Assembly (NCBI GenBank): GCA_020525365.1
Contig: JAIZOF010000001.1
Span: 953,456-1,017,455 of the forward strand
Direction of reading: 5' to 3'
Source: Sulfurovum sp.
Lineage (GTDB): Bacteria > Campylobacterota > Campylobacteria > Campylobacterales > Sulfurovaceae
Length of the DNA stretch: 64,000 nucleotides
In this document: piece after piece, positions 30,534 to 41,184 of the stretch
Layout: each line of letters starts with the position of its first letter
How positions within the stretch are numbered: position 1 is the stretch's first letter
Notes under the pieces: generated by a model
What the model was told of the DNA's origin: nothing
The model's input: the letters and a program-made list of their open reading frames with translations, nothing else
Database searches by the model: none
Translations under genes and position numbers: made by a program

Positions 30534-32009
30534 TTGAAGCAGATAGCATGGATATATAGATTAAAAGTATCGATATTATTTGCAATATTATTTTGTATCA
30601 TACCGCTTATTGCAGGTGGTGATATTGTGAAGGTAAAACTTAAAGAGATAGGAGTTCAGCCACAAGCTATCAATAATGAGACACAAGAAGCTTTAGGTGG
30701 TTTTGAAGAAGAAGATACTGCTGACAGTGATATAGGTGGTTTTGAAGAGAATACAGGTGATATGGGTACTAATACGGATGAAAAAGACCCAAGTGATTAT
30801 GGATTGAGTGGAGAGATTAAACAACAAGTTGCATATCTTACTTCAAGTAAAAATTCTAATCGTAAAGACTTTTCATCATTACGAAAAACCTTTTTTTTGG
30901 ACTACGAGTATAAATTTTCTAATGATTTGAAGCTAAAAATAAATGAGCGATATTTTTATGATTGGGTGTATGATATTTCACATATTTATTTTACTCCAGA
31001 AGAAAAATATTTTTTATATTCAGAAGCAGAGTTGTTTGATGCCTATTTGGAGGGAAGTGTCAGTAATAGCCTAGATTTCAAAATTGGTCGTCAGGTGGTG
31101 GTATGGGGGCGCAGTGATACGATTCGTATTACCGATGTGTTAAATCCCATCGACAATCGTCAGCCTGGTATGGTTGATATTAAAGATTTGCGATTACCTA
31201 CAGTAATGGTGAAGTTGGACTACTATGTTGGCAATTGGCGAATTACACCAATTGTACTTTTAGAACAACGCTTCACCAAAGACCCTCCCTATGGTTCAAC
31301 TTTTTATCCAGCAAATTTCCCTTTTCCCAATGCCAAAGAGTACAATAAGCCTACTTATGCACTAAGTGTTGGCAGGGAATTTCATGGATGGGATATGAAT
31401 TTGTATGCCACACATATCTATAATGATACCAAGTTCATTCAAGACCCATTTAGCCAGGATGCTGTAGTGATACATGACAAAATAAATATGTTTGGTGCAG
31501 CATTTAATATCTTAAAAGGCTCATGGCTCATAAAGAGTGAAATTGCCTATTTTGATGCGTTACGCTATATGATGGCACCAGATACAAACCTTAATCGACT
31601 AGATACACTTATAGGCATAGAATATAACGGAATTGCCAATACAATGATTAGTTTTGATGCGTCACTTCGTCACTTTATGCGATATGATATGCGTTTAGAA
31701 CGTCAATATATTATTGCAGAAAATAAACGTATCGACCTTATTCCTACTTATCAAAACACCTATCAGTATGCCTTTCGTATGAATTCTGATTTTATCAATG
31801 ATACATTGCATGCCAATTATTTGATCACACTTTTTGGTAAAAAAGGAAATGAGGGTGGTTTTCAGCGCTTGTGGGCTACTTATGATATTGATGACCATTT
31901 TAAAATAGATGTAGGTGTTTTAGATTTTATTGGTGGAGATATACTTTTTGATCACTTTAAGCAAGAGCGTATTGTATTTGGTAATATAATTTACAATTTT
32001 AATATTTAG
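30534..32009 (+). CDS. Outer-membrane beta-barrel protein (DUF1302-like) of the RND operon
   Basis: The 491-residue protein starts at TTG 30534 (AAAGGAAT upstream; no in-frame ATG nearby) with a signal peptide to about residue 27. An acidic, probably disordered N-terminal segment follows with LGGFEEED (54-61) and DIGGFEEN (66-73). Then come many amphipathic strands, including LDFKIGRQVVVWGRSDTIRITDVLNP, a pattern typical of DUF1302-like porins, ending in an aromatic-rich strand. It is last in the RND/LolA-like/barrel operon. Its 3' end overlaps ruvX on the other strand by 4 bp. Confidence 0.8.
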   Translation: MKQIAWIYRLKVSILFAILFCIIPLIAGGDIVKVKLKEIGVQPQAINNETQEALGGFEEEDTADSDIGGFEENTGDMGTNTDEKDPSDYGLSGEIKQQVAYLTSSKNSNRKDFSSLRKTFFLDYEYKFSNDLKLKINERYFYDWVYDISHIYFTPEEKYFLYSEAELFDAYLEGSVSNSLDFKIGRQVVVWGRSDTIRITDVLNPIDNRQPGMVDIKDLRLPTVMVKLDYYVGNWRITPIVLLEQRFTKDPPYGSTFYPANFPFPNAKEYNKPTYALSVGREFHGWDMNLYATHIYNDTKFIQDPFSQDAVVIHDKINMFGAAFNILKGSWLIKSEIAYFDALRYMMAPDTNLNRLDTLIGIEYNGIANTMISFDASLRHFMRYDMRLERQYIIAENKRIDLIPTYQNTYQYAFRMNSDFINDTLHANYLITLFGKKGNEGGFQRLWATYDIDDHFKIDVGVLDFIGGDILFDHFKQERIVFGNIIYNFNI

Positions 32010-32392
32010 TTTGACAAGTAGCGTTCCAAGATAATCTTGGCAGCAATGGAGTCTATTTTGCCATCTTTTTTATGTCGAAACTGTCCAGCAGTTAGTTCTT
32101 GTGCTTCAAAACTACTGCCTTGTTCATCAATATAAACAATAGGAATATTGAGTTTTAGTAGCGAGACAAAGTGTTTGATGCGTCGTTCCATCTCCTCTTC
32201 GCTTGCTCCACCCTTTGGTAGACCCACAATGAGTTTCTCTGTCTCCCACTCCTTGAGAAAGCTATTGATGTCTCGTGCTGCTTGATTACGGTTTTTTCGC
32301 AACACAGCATTTTGCGGTAGAACAACCTTTCCATCAAGACAGATAGCTACTCCAATACGCTTAAGTCCTACATCTAGGCTAGCAAGTTTCAT
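32006..32392 (-). CDS. ruvX: RuvX/YqgF-family RNase H-fold nuclease
   Basis: The 128-residue protein starts MKLASLDVGLKRIGVAICLD (the DxGxxRIGVA motif) and has LIVGLPKGG near residue 56 and IVYIDEQGSS near residue 86, the YqgF catalytic pattern. It acts in pre-16S rRNA 5' end maturation and was earlier called a putative Holliday junction resolvase. It is complete and clean, although the low-quality stretch begins just upstream of its start. Confidence 0.9.
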   Translation of the reverse strand: MKLASLDVGLKRIGVAICLDGKVVLPQNAVLRKNRNQAARDINSFLKEWETEKLIVGLPKGGASEEEMERRIKHFVSLLKLNIPIVYIDEQGSSFEAQELTAGQFRHKKDGKIDSIAAKIILERYLSN

Positions 32393-32620
32393 GTATTACT
32401 CTCTTATATATAATTTTCATAGAAAATACTATTGATGACATAGGGTGAATTTCTATGGTAAATAAATATATTCTCCTATTTATGTATTTGTATATTTATT
32501 GTTTTTGGAGGACTTAGTTTTACCATCTTATTTTGAATTGTATGCCTTCAATAATAGCATTTCTAATGATTGCACCTTTCGAAACAATCCTCATCTGCCT
32601 AGGTATTTGTCTAGTTTAAT

Positions 32621-33899
32621 TTATTTTTCCTTTAATATGTCATATACATTTATCTGGTGCGATATATGTGACCAATCTACCATCCTTGGCACCGACCAAA
32701 ATTTTTATGCTTGAACTAGTTCATTCAAATTATTTACGTGCTGTATTTGCTGAAATATCATAGTCTACTAATATCTCATTAGCGGTAAATGTCTTCTGGG
32801 CTTTTAATAGCTTTTTTAATAATATCTTTTTGTGAAATTTAGTTTTCCTGCCAAAATGAATCTTTTAACATAAATGTCAATTCTTCAAATTCTTGAATTT
32901 TTTTTTTCTCTGAAAAATACGTAAATCATCTATTATCTTAAAATAATCTCAACTTGATAATAAATAAGAATAATTTAAAGTCATTATCGTCATATTCTGT
33001 ATATAAGTAAGACTTTGCTATATTTTGCAGTGCATCTTTGTAATTTACTAATAGAAATATAATTTCAAAATAAATCAAGACACTTTTCAAGCACATGAAA
33101 ACCAATAAAAACAATGCTCTTGCTGTTCTTTACATTCCCATCAAAATGGGTGTATACTAATCATAAAATGTAATATAATTGCTTTAATGATAGGATTTAT
33201 AAAGTTAGTTTCTGTATGGTTTTCGATAACAAATTACATAACTCTTTCTAGTCTATCTAATACCTCTTCATATTTGGGTGGTTGATAGATATTGTTTACC
33301 ATCAATGTCCACAATACAAATATTTCATTATCTGTTCTGGTTTGCCCACCAATATCCCATTTTTCACTTAACCCTTGTGTTGCTATTTCCTTGAAACCTT
33401 AAAATTATATCAACAGTTAATCGTTCACGTTTAAGTTTTTTACCTCTTTCATCAGAAAATAATTATTAACTATGTGCGTTCATCAGGACTTTTTAGGTTC
33501 CTCTTTTTGACACAATCATATCTTTTGCAATTCTTCTTGTTGTCGAAGCCCTTCAAGTTAGAACTGTGTAAGCTTCTTCAATAACAAGGGATGAAAAGAT
33601 AGAGGTATTCCCAAAGTGAATTTGTGGGCATAAGACCATCTTTTGAAAATTCAGATATTTTAGATAGAGACTAGCCTGTAATGAATCATGTACTGAGTAC
33701 ATAAAAACTTGTTTTGATTAGCCTGTAAAGAAACAAGTATTTTTTTTTCCTGAAACCCTATGTAGTTTAATAGAGATACCAAACAGTTAATGGATCATCC
33801 TTATTTAGCTTTGCATGATATTTTTACTTTATCCCAATAAACATATTTACCTTTATTGTCTACTTCTTTTGTATTTATGATAATAACTTGCATATCCAT
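32621..33899 (-). pseudogene. Fic-family AMP-transferase-like gene, broken by many frameshifts
   Basis: Frame-hopping from an ATG near 33899 gives, in order, a YVYWDKVK N-terminus, an inhibitory-helix-like EGASTTR region near 33550, YQPPKYEEVLDRLERVM near 33270, then HPF-DGN-K near 33140, matching the Fic core HPFxDGNGR. YLYTEYDDND follows near 33010. A winged helix ends the protein (ANEILVDYDISANTARK, then VGAKDGRLVTYIAP, near 32660), with stop TAA at 32621. That is the standard layout of stand-alone Fic proteins with a C-terminal wHTH. It is probably intact in the organism. Coordinates are approximate. Confidence 0.65.
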
Positions 33900-34103
33900 C
33901 TTAAAGATATCAACAAGCCCAGCTTAAATTCAAACGGTACTTTTCAATAATATTTTTTTGCCATACTTCTTTTTTTAAACTCAGATTTTAAATTTGAGGT
34001 TATTATATCTTTTTTTTTCTCATTTATGTCCAGCACACTGTACTTGTAATTACCTAGCATTTGAGTTAGAGAGCTAAAACCTGGCTTATTTCCCTCAGTT
34101 CAT

Positions 34104-34205
34104 CGCTCCCTGCATTGGGAATGCATATTATAAATTGATTGGGTATATAACATTGATTACATCATTCACCTTGAGTATGAATTCCCACCGAGGATGGATG
34201 GGAAT
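34104..34205. repeat. Pair of REP-like palindromes
   Basis: Two imperfect palindromes, CGCTCCCTGCATTGGGAATGCAT at 34104-34126 and ATTCCCACCGAGGATGGATGGGAAT at 34181-34205, lie between the Fic and zinc-ribbon genes. The CTCC-TGC-T-GGGAATGCAT and GTTCCCACC-GGTGGGAAC themes resemble dispersed extragenic palindromes seen in many environmental Proteobacteria. The quality of this stretch is poor, so the exact stems are uncertain. Confidence 0.35.
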
Positions 34206-34479
34206 TATAGCACATTAAACACCTTTTTAGTATTTATTTTTTTAACCATTTTAGTTGTTTTTAGTTTTTCTTCACATATAAACCTGCACCCAAAAATAGT
34301 AACATATATATCCATTCAATACATCATCAATAGTTATTTTACTATCACTGTGACTGCTTCATTTCTAACCATTTATCTAGCTTCACATGTTTTCCGTATT
34401 TTTCATATTTATCAGAGTAAGTCTATCCTATTTGATGTAAAGTTATTTTTTTGTCTTTTTGTCTTTTTATTAATATTAA

Positions 34480-34940
34480 GAGCGTTTTACTTACAATGAG
34501 TGGTAATAATGACTCTAAAAGCTACACAGATATAATTTGCAGCTGATGGAGGATTTGAAAAAAAACAAAGAAAAGATGCTAATATTTCTTCTACTTCCTT
34601 TGGTACACCTTTGGGTATATTAAAATATTTATTGCGGGATAAAAAAACAATGGATTATAATATGTTTGATATAAATCTTCAAGCATTTCCTTCTGAATCG
34701 TTTACGATCGTGAAGTTCCATGGTAATTTCTTGAACAAATAACTTTTCTTTACATTCTTCATTTACTACCAGGCAGAGTGTTGTGCTAGACAAAGTTGAA
34801 TTCCATTTGCCAAATGAATCAGATGCATTGAGCCAGCCACAACATTCAATGGTCACTCACCATCTACTTCTTTTATTACTTTCTCTTCCTTGAGTACCGT
34901 ATACAGCATTACATCTAGGACAACGCCAATTATTGTTCAT
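34480..34940 (-). pseudogene. Zinc-ribbon protein, possibly DUF4145-like, broken by frameshifts
   Basis: From ATG 34940 the frame reads MNNNWRCPRCNAVYGTQ, a CxxC zinc half-site, and breaks near 34860. The next frame continues WLNASDSFGKWNST and CLVVNEECKEKLFVQEITMEL. Further frame changes give IPKGVPKEVEEIL and PSAANYICVAFR-like pieces. A WRCP-C start, a later N-x-ECKE half-site and an SP-AAN helix recall DUF4145 proteins, but the match is loose. The 3' end is not defined. Its place in the low-quality stretch means the damage may not be real. Confidence 0.4.
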
Positions 34941-34980
34941 TTGATTTTTTATCAAAGGCTTGCAGCTGTATAAAGAATTT

Positions 34981-36922
<1,942 letters not shown>

Positions 36923-36940
36923 CTAAGTTATGTCATATTA

Positions 36941-38080
36941 TTAGGTAAATGCTTTTTGTACCATTAGGGCTTGCATATGTTCTTTGATATCATGGCAACG
37001 GACGATATTTGCCCCATTTTCTACCGCTTTAAGATGAATAGCAAGGGTACCTGGAAGTCGATCTATGGTTGGTGTGGGAATAATCTTGTCTATCATTGAT
37101 TTTCGACTAGCACCAATAAGTACTTCGCAACCAAATGAAGTAAAATGACGCATATTATTAATAAGCACAAGGTTGTGTTCAAGGGTTTTGCCAAAACCAA
37201 TACCTACATCAAGCATTATTTGCTCTCTTTTTAGCCCTAACGCTTCACACTTGGCAATGCGTTCTTGGAAAAAATTACTCACCTCTGCAGTGACATCTTC
37301 GTAGTGTGGGTTTTGCTGCATTGTTTGTGGGGTACCTTGCATATGCATGATACAAAGTTTTGTATTGTATTGTACTGCCAATGCGATTACTGCATCATTA
37401 TTTGCTCCTGTAATATCATTGATTACACTAAATCCATGCTCTAACGCATAACCAATAATGGATGGACTGTAGCTATCTATGGAGAAAATTGCCTTTTCAT
37501 AAAGTTTTTGTGAAGCGATAGCATCACAGATGGGCTTTATGCGTGCTAGTTCAATTGCTTCATTCACTGTCTCAGCCCCTGGTCGTGAAGAGACAGCACC
37601 AATATCAATAATGTCCGCTCCCTCTTCAATCATCTGTTCAATACGTAAAATTGCACTAGACTCTTGAAAACGGCTTCCTGCATAAAAACTATCCTCATTA
37701 GCATTAATAACACCCATAATCTGTAATGGATAATATTTTGTGGACAAAAAATATTTTAACTCCTCTGCGAGCTTTTTGAGTCCAAATGGCTGTGCCATCT
37801 CCTTACTGGAGAGTATCTCCATATGTTTTCTTGTGCCAATAAGAATACAGTCATAATGCTCCTTCTTGCAAGTAATCACTCCTCCTGGAACCGCAAGTTC
37901 TGCTCCAATACTAAGGGCATCCTGCTTGAGAATATTTGCAGCAGGTGTACGGAGGTTTTTGATATAAAAGGTCATCAATTCCATCTTTTTTGCCATAATG
38001 GCAATACCACCACTTTCAACACCAAGTTGTTTTAATGCCAGTTTTTTATCAGAAATATTTTCCAATTTATAAATCTGCAT
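36941..38080 (-). CDS. folP: Dihydropteroate synthase with the Campylobacterota-type N-terminal extension
   Basis: The protein is about 379 residues from ATG 38080 (AGGTGG upstream); an open start at 38122 has its ribosome site too close. The core has MGVINANEDSFYAGSRF, the family's pterin-site start, then GADIIDIGAVSSRPGAE, SIDSYSPSIIG, VINDITGANND, LCIMHMQGTPQTMQ and LIGASRKSMID. It condenses p-aminobenzoate with the pterin in folate synthesis. The extra N-terminal domain of about 115 residues, also present in Helicobacter FolP, has unknown function. It closes the lysC-hobA-holB-folP run. Confidence 0.92.
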   Translation of the reverse strand: MQIYKLENISDKKLALKQLGVESGGIAIMAKKMELMTFYIKNLRTPAANILKQDALSIGAELAVPGGVITCKKEHYDCILIGTRKHMEILSSKEMAQPFGLKKLAEELKYFLSTKYYPLQIMGVINANEDSFYAGSRFQESSAILRIEQMIEEGADIIDIGAVSSRPGAETVNEAIELARIKPICDAIASQKLYEKAIFSIDSYSPSIIGYALEHGFSVINDITGANNDAVIALAVQYNTKLCIMHMQGTPQTMQQNPHYEDVTAEVSNFFQERIAKCEALGLKREQIMLDVGIGFGKTLEHNLVLINNMRHFTSFGCEVLIGASRKSMIDKIIPTPTIDRLPGTLAIHLKAVENGANIVRCHDIKEHMQALMVQKAFT

Positions 38081-38194
38081 GGTTAGCCACCTACTCTTTT
38101 TTGGATGAATACATTTTCCCATCCCTTAAAATATACAGTCTGTATTTTATATGCCTTTTCAAATACTATTGCAAAATTATAGTATAGCAAATAA

Positions 38195-38821
38195 TTAGCG
38201 TTTTTTCTTCGCCAATAATTTCAATAGTAGTGTGGTAAGTACAAATTGTGGTGGAGAGCCAACGTCAAGTGCAATAAAAGTATTTTTGAAGAGATCAAGT
38301 ACTTTTTCATCAAGATTAAATTTATTGGAGTGTATCGCCTCCTTACTGATGCATTCTACAATATGTTTCATGCGCTTGGTATCGGTACGCTTGTTCTCTT
38401 GTATGAAAGCATAAACACTCGAGAGTGTCAATTGTGATACATCTAATCCTAAACGCTCTTTTTCTCTCTTTTCAGAGAGAACTTTAATAGGCAAACGTGA
38501 GCGAATGGTTGGAAGAATAGTTGCCTTGCTAGAAGCAATAAGGATAAACTCTTTTTTGGGTGGGGGCTCTTCGAGAATCTTGAGAAGTTTATTTTGAACG
38601 ATAGAAGAAAAACTCTTGGCAGCAAGAATGATTACAGTGGTCTCCTCACTTGCCATATAGGCTTTTTCAATGGCAAGTTTTGCATCTTCTATCTTGAAAG
38701 TGTCATCTTTGGGGTCAAGTTTAATAATTTCAACAAACCTTTCGTTTACTCTGAGTAAGTGTAATCTCTCTATAGTGCTTTGGATATTACTGCTAATGAG
38801 AACTTGGCTATTGAGTGTCAT
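38195..38821 (-). CDS. holB: DNA polymerase III delta' subunit (short form)
   Basis: The 208-residue protein contains the clamp-loader sensor-like stretch KSFSSIVQNKLLKILEEPPPKKEFILIASSKATILPTIRSR, including the SRC-like IRSR arginine. It lacks the N-terminal P-loop part, as in other epsilonproteobacterial delta' proteins. It sits between hobA and folP with 8 bp to hobA, the arrangement known from Helicobacter pylori. Confidence 0.85.
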   Translation of the reverse strand: MTLNSQVLISSNIQSTIERLHLLRVNERFVEIIKLDPKDDTFKIEDAKLAIEKAYMASEETTVIILAAKSFSSIVQNKLLKILEEPPPKKEFILIASSKATILPTIRSRLPIKVLSEKREKERLGLDVSQLTLSSVYAFIQENKRTDTKRMKHIVECISKEAIHSNKFNLDEKVLDLFKNTFIALDVGSPPQFVLTTLLLKLLAKKKR

Positions 38822-38829
38822 GGTCAGGA

Positions 38830-39372
38830 CTAAAAGTCAAGCTCCCCAAAGAGTGCTTGAGAAAGGGTTAGGTCAAAGAGTTTGTAGAGTTGTAATAGTT
38901 TGATATCGAGCATCTCATCACTGCTTCGTAAGCTAAAACTGTTTTCTACCTCTTCATCCATAATCCAAAGAAAACTATTATCGCAACGGTAGGCAAGTTT
39001 TGTAAAAGGATGGTCTCCTTTGCCAATATACCAAATCAAATATCCATTAGGAAAGGAGAGTTCAAGCATATCTTCAAAAATCTCCATATCCTGCGTGGAA
39101 GAGAAGGAATCAATAGATGGAAATATTTCTGCTATAGGAAAAACCGGTAACAAGGGACGGCTTTTTTGTGGGTTATTGATATTGTCTAGAATATACTTTT
39201 CAAACCATTGTCGTGATGTATCTGTTAGTAGTAAAATGGTTTTACCTTCAAGTATTTGATTAATGGTATTTTTGACAAACGGTGTCCACTCGTATCGACA
39301 CTCTTCCATCCATGAGAAGCAGTCTTCTTCGCGAATTGCTTCAAGTGTCCATTTCAACAGCTTCTGCATCAA
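38830..39372 (-). CDS. hobA: DnaA-associating replication initiation protein HobA
   Basis: The 180-residue protein matches HobA by context and text: N-terminal LLKWTLEAIREED, then FSWMEECRYEWTPFV, TDTSRQWFEKYIL, and a C-terminal LQLYKLFDLTLSQALFGELDF helix. HobA binds domains I-II of DnaA and promotes oriC complex assembly, the functional counterpart of DiaA, and is confined to Campylobacterota. It starts MM; the second Met (39369) is equally possible. It is 4 bp from lysC. Confidence 0.9.
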   Translation of the reverse strand: MMQKLLKWTLEAIREEDCFSWMEECRYEWTPFVKNTINQILEGKTILLLTDTSRQWFEKYILDNINNPQKSRPLLPVFPIAEIFPSIDSFSSTQDMEIFEDMLELSFPNGYLIWYIGKGDHPFTKLAYRCDNSFLWIMDEEVENSFSLRSSDEMLDIKLLQLYKLFDLTLSQALFGELDF

Positions 39373-39376
39373 AAAT

Positions 39377-40582
39377 CTACTTATCTAATCTGTAGGCTTC
39401 ATGAAGAATGCGGATAGCAAGTTCTCCATATTTCTCATCAATAACCATAGAGACCTTAATCTCTGAGGTTGATATCATCTGAATATTAATATTGTTGGTT
39501 GCTAACGCACTAAATGCAGCTGCGGCAACACCAGAGTGAGATTTCATTCCTACGCCAACTACAGAGACTTTACAAATATGTTCGTCATAGTCTACACCTT
39601 CGATATCATGATTAAATGATGCGACCACACATTTAGCATTTTCAAGCTCACTTTGCGGTATAGTAAAACCAAGATTAGTCTTACCGTCAGTCCCAACATT
39701 TTGAATAATCATATCGACATTAATATTCTCTTCAGCCAGCTTGGTAAAGATTTCTGCAGCAATACCAGGTCTATCAGAAACACCTCTTAGCGTTACTCTT
39801 GCTTGGTTTTTGTCTAGAACCACACCACTTACTAGTACCTCTTCCATATTCTCCGTCTCCTCTGTGATTAGTGTGCCTTCGTTATTACTGAAACTACTTT
39901 TAGCATAGAGCTTTACCTTGAGTTTTTTTGCCAACTCGACTGAACGGTTTTGAAGAACCTTTGCACCAAGCGATGCCAACTCAAGCATCTCATCGTAACT
40001 AATGACATCAAGTTTTTTTGCATTAGGTTCAATGCGTGGGTCGGTGGTGTAAATGCCATCCACATCTGAGTAGATCTCACACTGGTCTGCATTGAGTGCA
40101 CCAGCAAGTGCCACGGCAGAGAGGTCAGAACCACCACGTCCAAGTGTTGTGACTGAACCATCTTTATTGATCCCCTGAAAGCCAGCAACAATAATAATCT
40201 TCCCTTTTTGAAGAGCATTTTGTATTGCAATGGGCTTGATCTCCTTAATGCGTGCATAGGTATGCAAATTATCTGTAACAATTCCTGCTTGACGCCCTGT
40301 CATGGCAACTGCATCGTACCCTTTGGCCTGAAGCGCAATAGAGAGTAGTGCTGCAGTAACACGTTCACCCGAGCTTAGAAGCATATCCATCTCTTTTTTT
40401 GCTGGACTCTTTGTAAAATGTTCTGCATAACCAATTAATTTATTGGTCTCTCCGCTCATTGCTGAAACAACAATAACAAGATCTTGACCGTCGTCTCTGG
40501 CTTTAGTAACACGGTTTACAACATTCTCAATACGATCAAGACTGCCAACACTTGTTCCACCATATTTTTGTACTACTAGCAT
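39377..40582 (-). CDS. lysC: Aspartate kinase
   Basis: The 401-residue aspartokinase feeds lysine/diaminopimelate, threonine and methionine synthesis. It has the start VVQKYGGTSVGSLDRIENV, VVVSAMSGETNKL, GRGGSDLSAVALAGAL, EIYSDVDGIYTTDPRI, and two C-terminal ACT domains (about residues 265-400) that usually mediate feedback inhibition by lysine. It overlaps the rppH end by 7 bp and leads the hobA-holB-folP run. Confidence 0.95.
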   Translation of the reverse strand: MLVVQKYGGTSVGSLDRIENVVNRVTKARDDGQDLVIVVSAMSGETNKLIGYAEHFTKSPAKKEMDMLLSSGERVTAALLSIALQAKGYDAVAMTGRQAGIVTDNLHTYARIKEIKPIAIQNALQKGKIIIVAGFQGINKDGSVTTLGRGGSDLSAVALAGALNADQCEIYSDVDGIYTTDPRIEPNAKKLDVISYDEMLELASLGAKVLQNRSVELAKKLKVKLYAKSSFSNNEGTLITEETENMEEVLVSGVVLDKNQARVTLRGVSDRPGIAAEIFTKLAEENINVDMIIQNVGTDGKTNLGFTIPQSELENAKCVVASFNHDIEGVDYDEHICKVSVVGVGMKSHSGVAAAAFSALATNNINIQMISTSEIKVSMVIDEKYGELAIRILHEAYRLDK

Positions 40583-41061
40583 TTATGTATCAACCCCTCT
40601 TGTATAAAATAGTTGATAACTTTTTGATAGGCTTTACGTTTGAAGTGAACGACTCTCTTGAATAGTTCGCTATATGTGACAAACTCATACTCTTTGAACT
40701 CCGGCACCTCAAATGCTTCCAAATTAATTTTAGTGTTCTCTTTGAGGCGAACCAAAAAATATTTTTGTGTCTGTCCGTCATAAGCATAACATTTTCCCCT
40801 TGCCACTTTAGGAAAATTATAAGTGATCCACGAAGGGAATTCTCCCAGTATCTCAATATCATTACAGCCAATCTCCTCAAGAAGCTCCCTTTTTAGAGCC
40901 TCCTTTGGTGTTTCTCCTTCGTCAATACCCCCTTGTGGAAACTGCCAAGCATCTTTGATATCGTTTCTATGGGCAATGAAAAACTCACATTTATTTGGAT
41001 ATTTTGGGGAGAGTATGATTGCTGAAACATTCCGGCGATAACGCTTCTTTGTCTGTATCAT
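40576..41061 (-). CDS. rppH: Nudix RNA 5'-pyrophosphohydrolase
   Basis: The 161-residue Nudix protein begins RYRRNVSAIIL and contains a complete Nudix box GGIDEGETPKEALKRELLEEIG (Glu residues bind Mg2+). The WITYNFP and KYFLVRL segments are typical of RppH, which removes pyrophosphate from mRNA 5' ends. It overlaps lysC by 7 bp, so they are probably cotranscribed. Confidence 0.88.
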   Translation of the reverse strand: MIQTKKRYRRNVSAIILSPKYPNKCEFFIAHRNDIKDAWQFPQGGIDEGETPKEALKRELLEEIGCNDIEILGEFPSWITYNFPKVARGKCYAYDGQTQKYFLVRLKENTKINLEAFEVPEFKEYEFVTYSELFKRVVHFKRKAYQKVINYFIQEGLIHKC

Positions 41062-41184
41062 TTGTACTCATCTTCAATCAAATTTTAAAAATAAAATCCC
41101 TCTTCATGAGATTTCAGTAATCTAGAGTAAACTCTAAAATTTTCTGATATGATTTTATCTAAAATACCATTACAAGCCAATAAA

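Noticed and set aside
34194-34499. Open + frame of 101 codons, very hydrophobic, resembling a small membrane protein
   Set aside because: It lies in the indel-ridden stretch, starts inside a palindrome, and the - strand here reads as frame-broken coding sequence. The hydrophobicity comes from AT-rich antisense composition.
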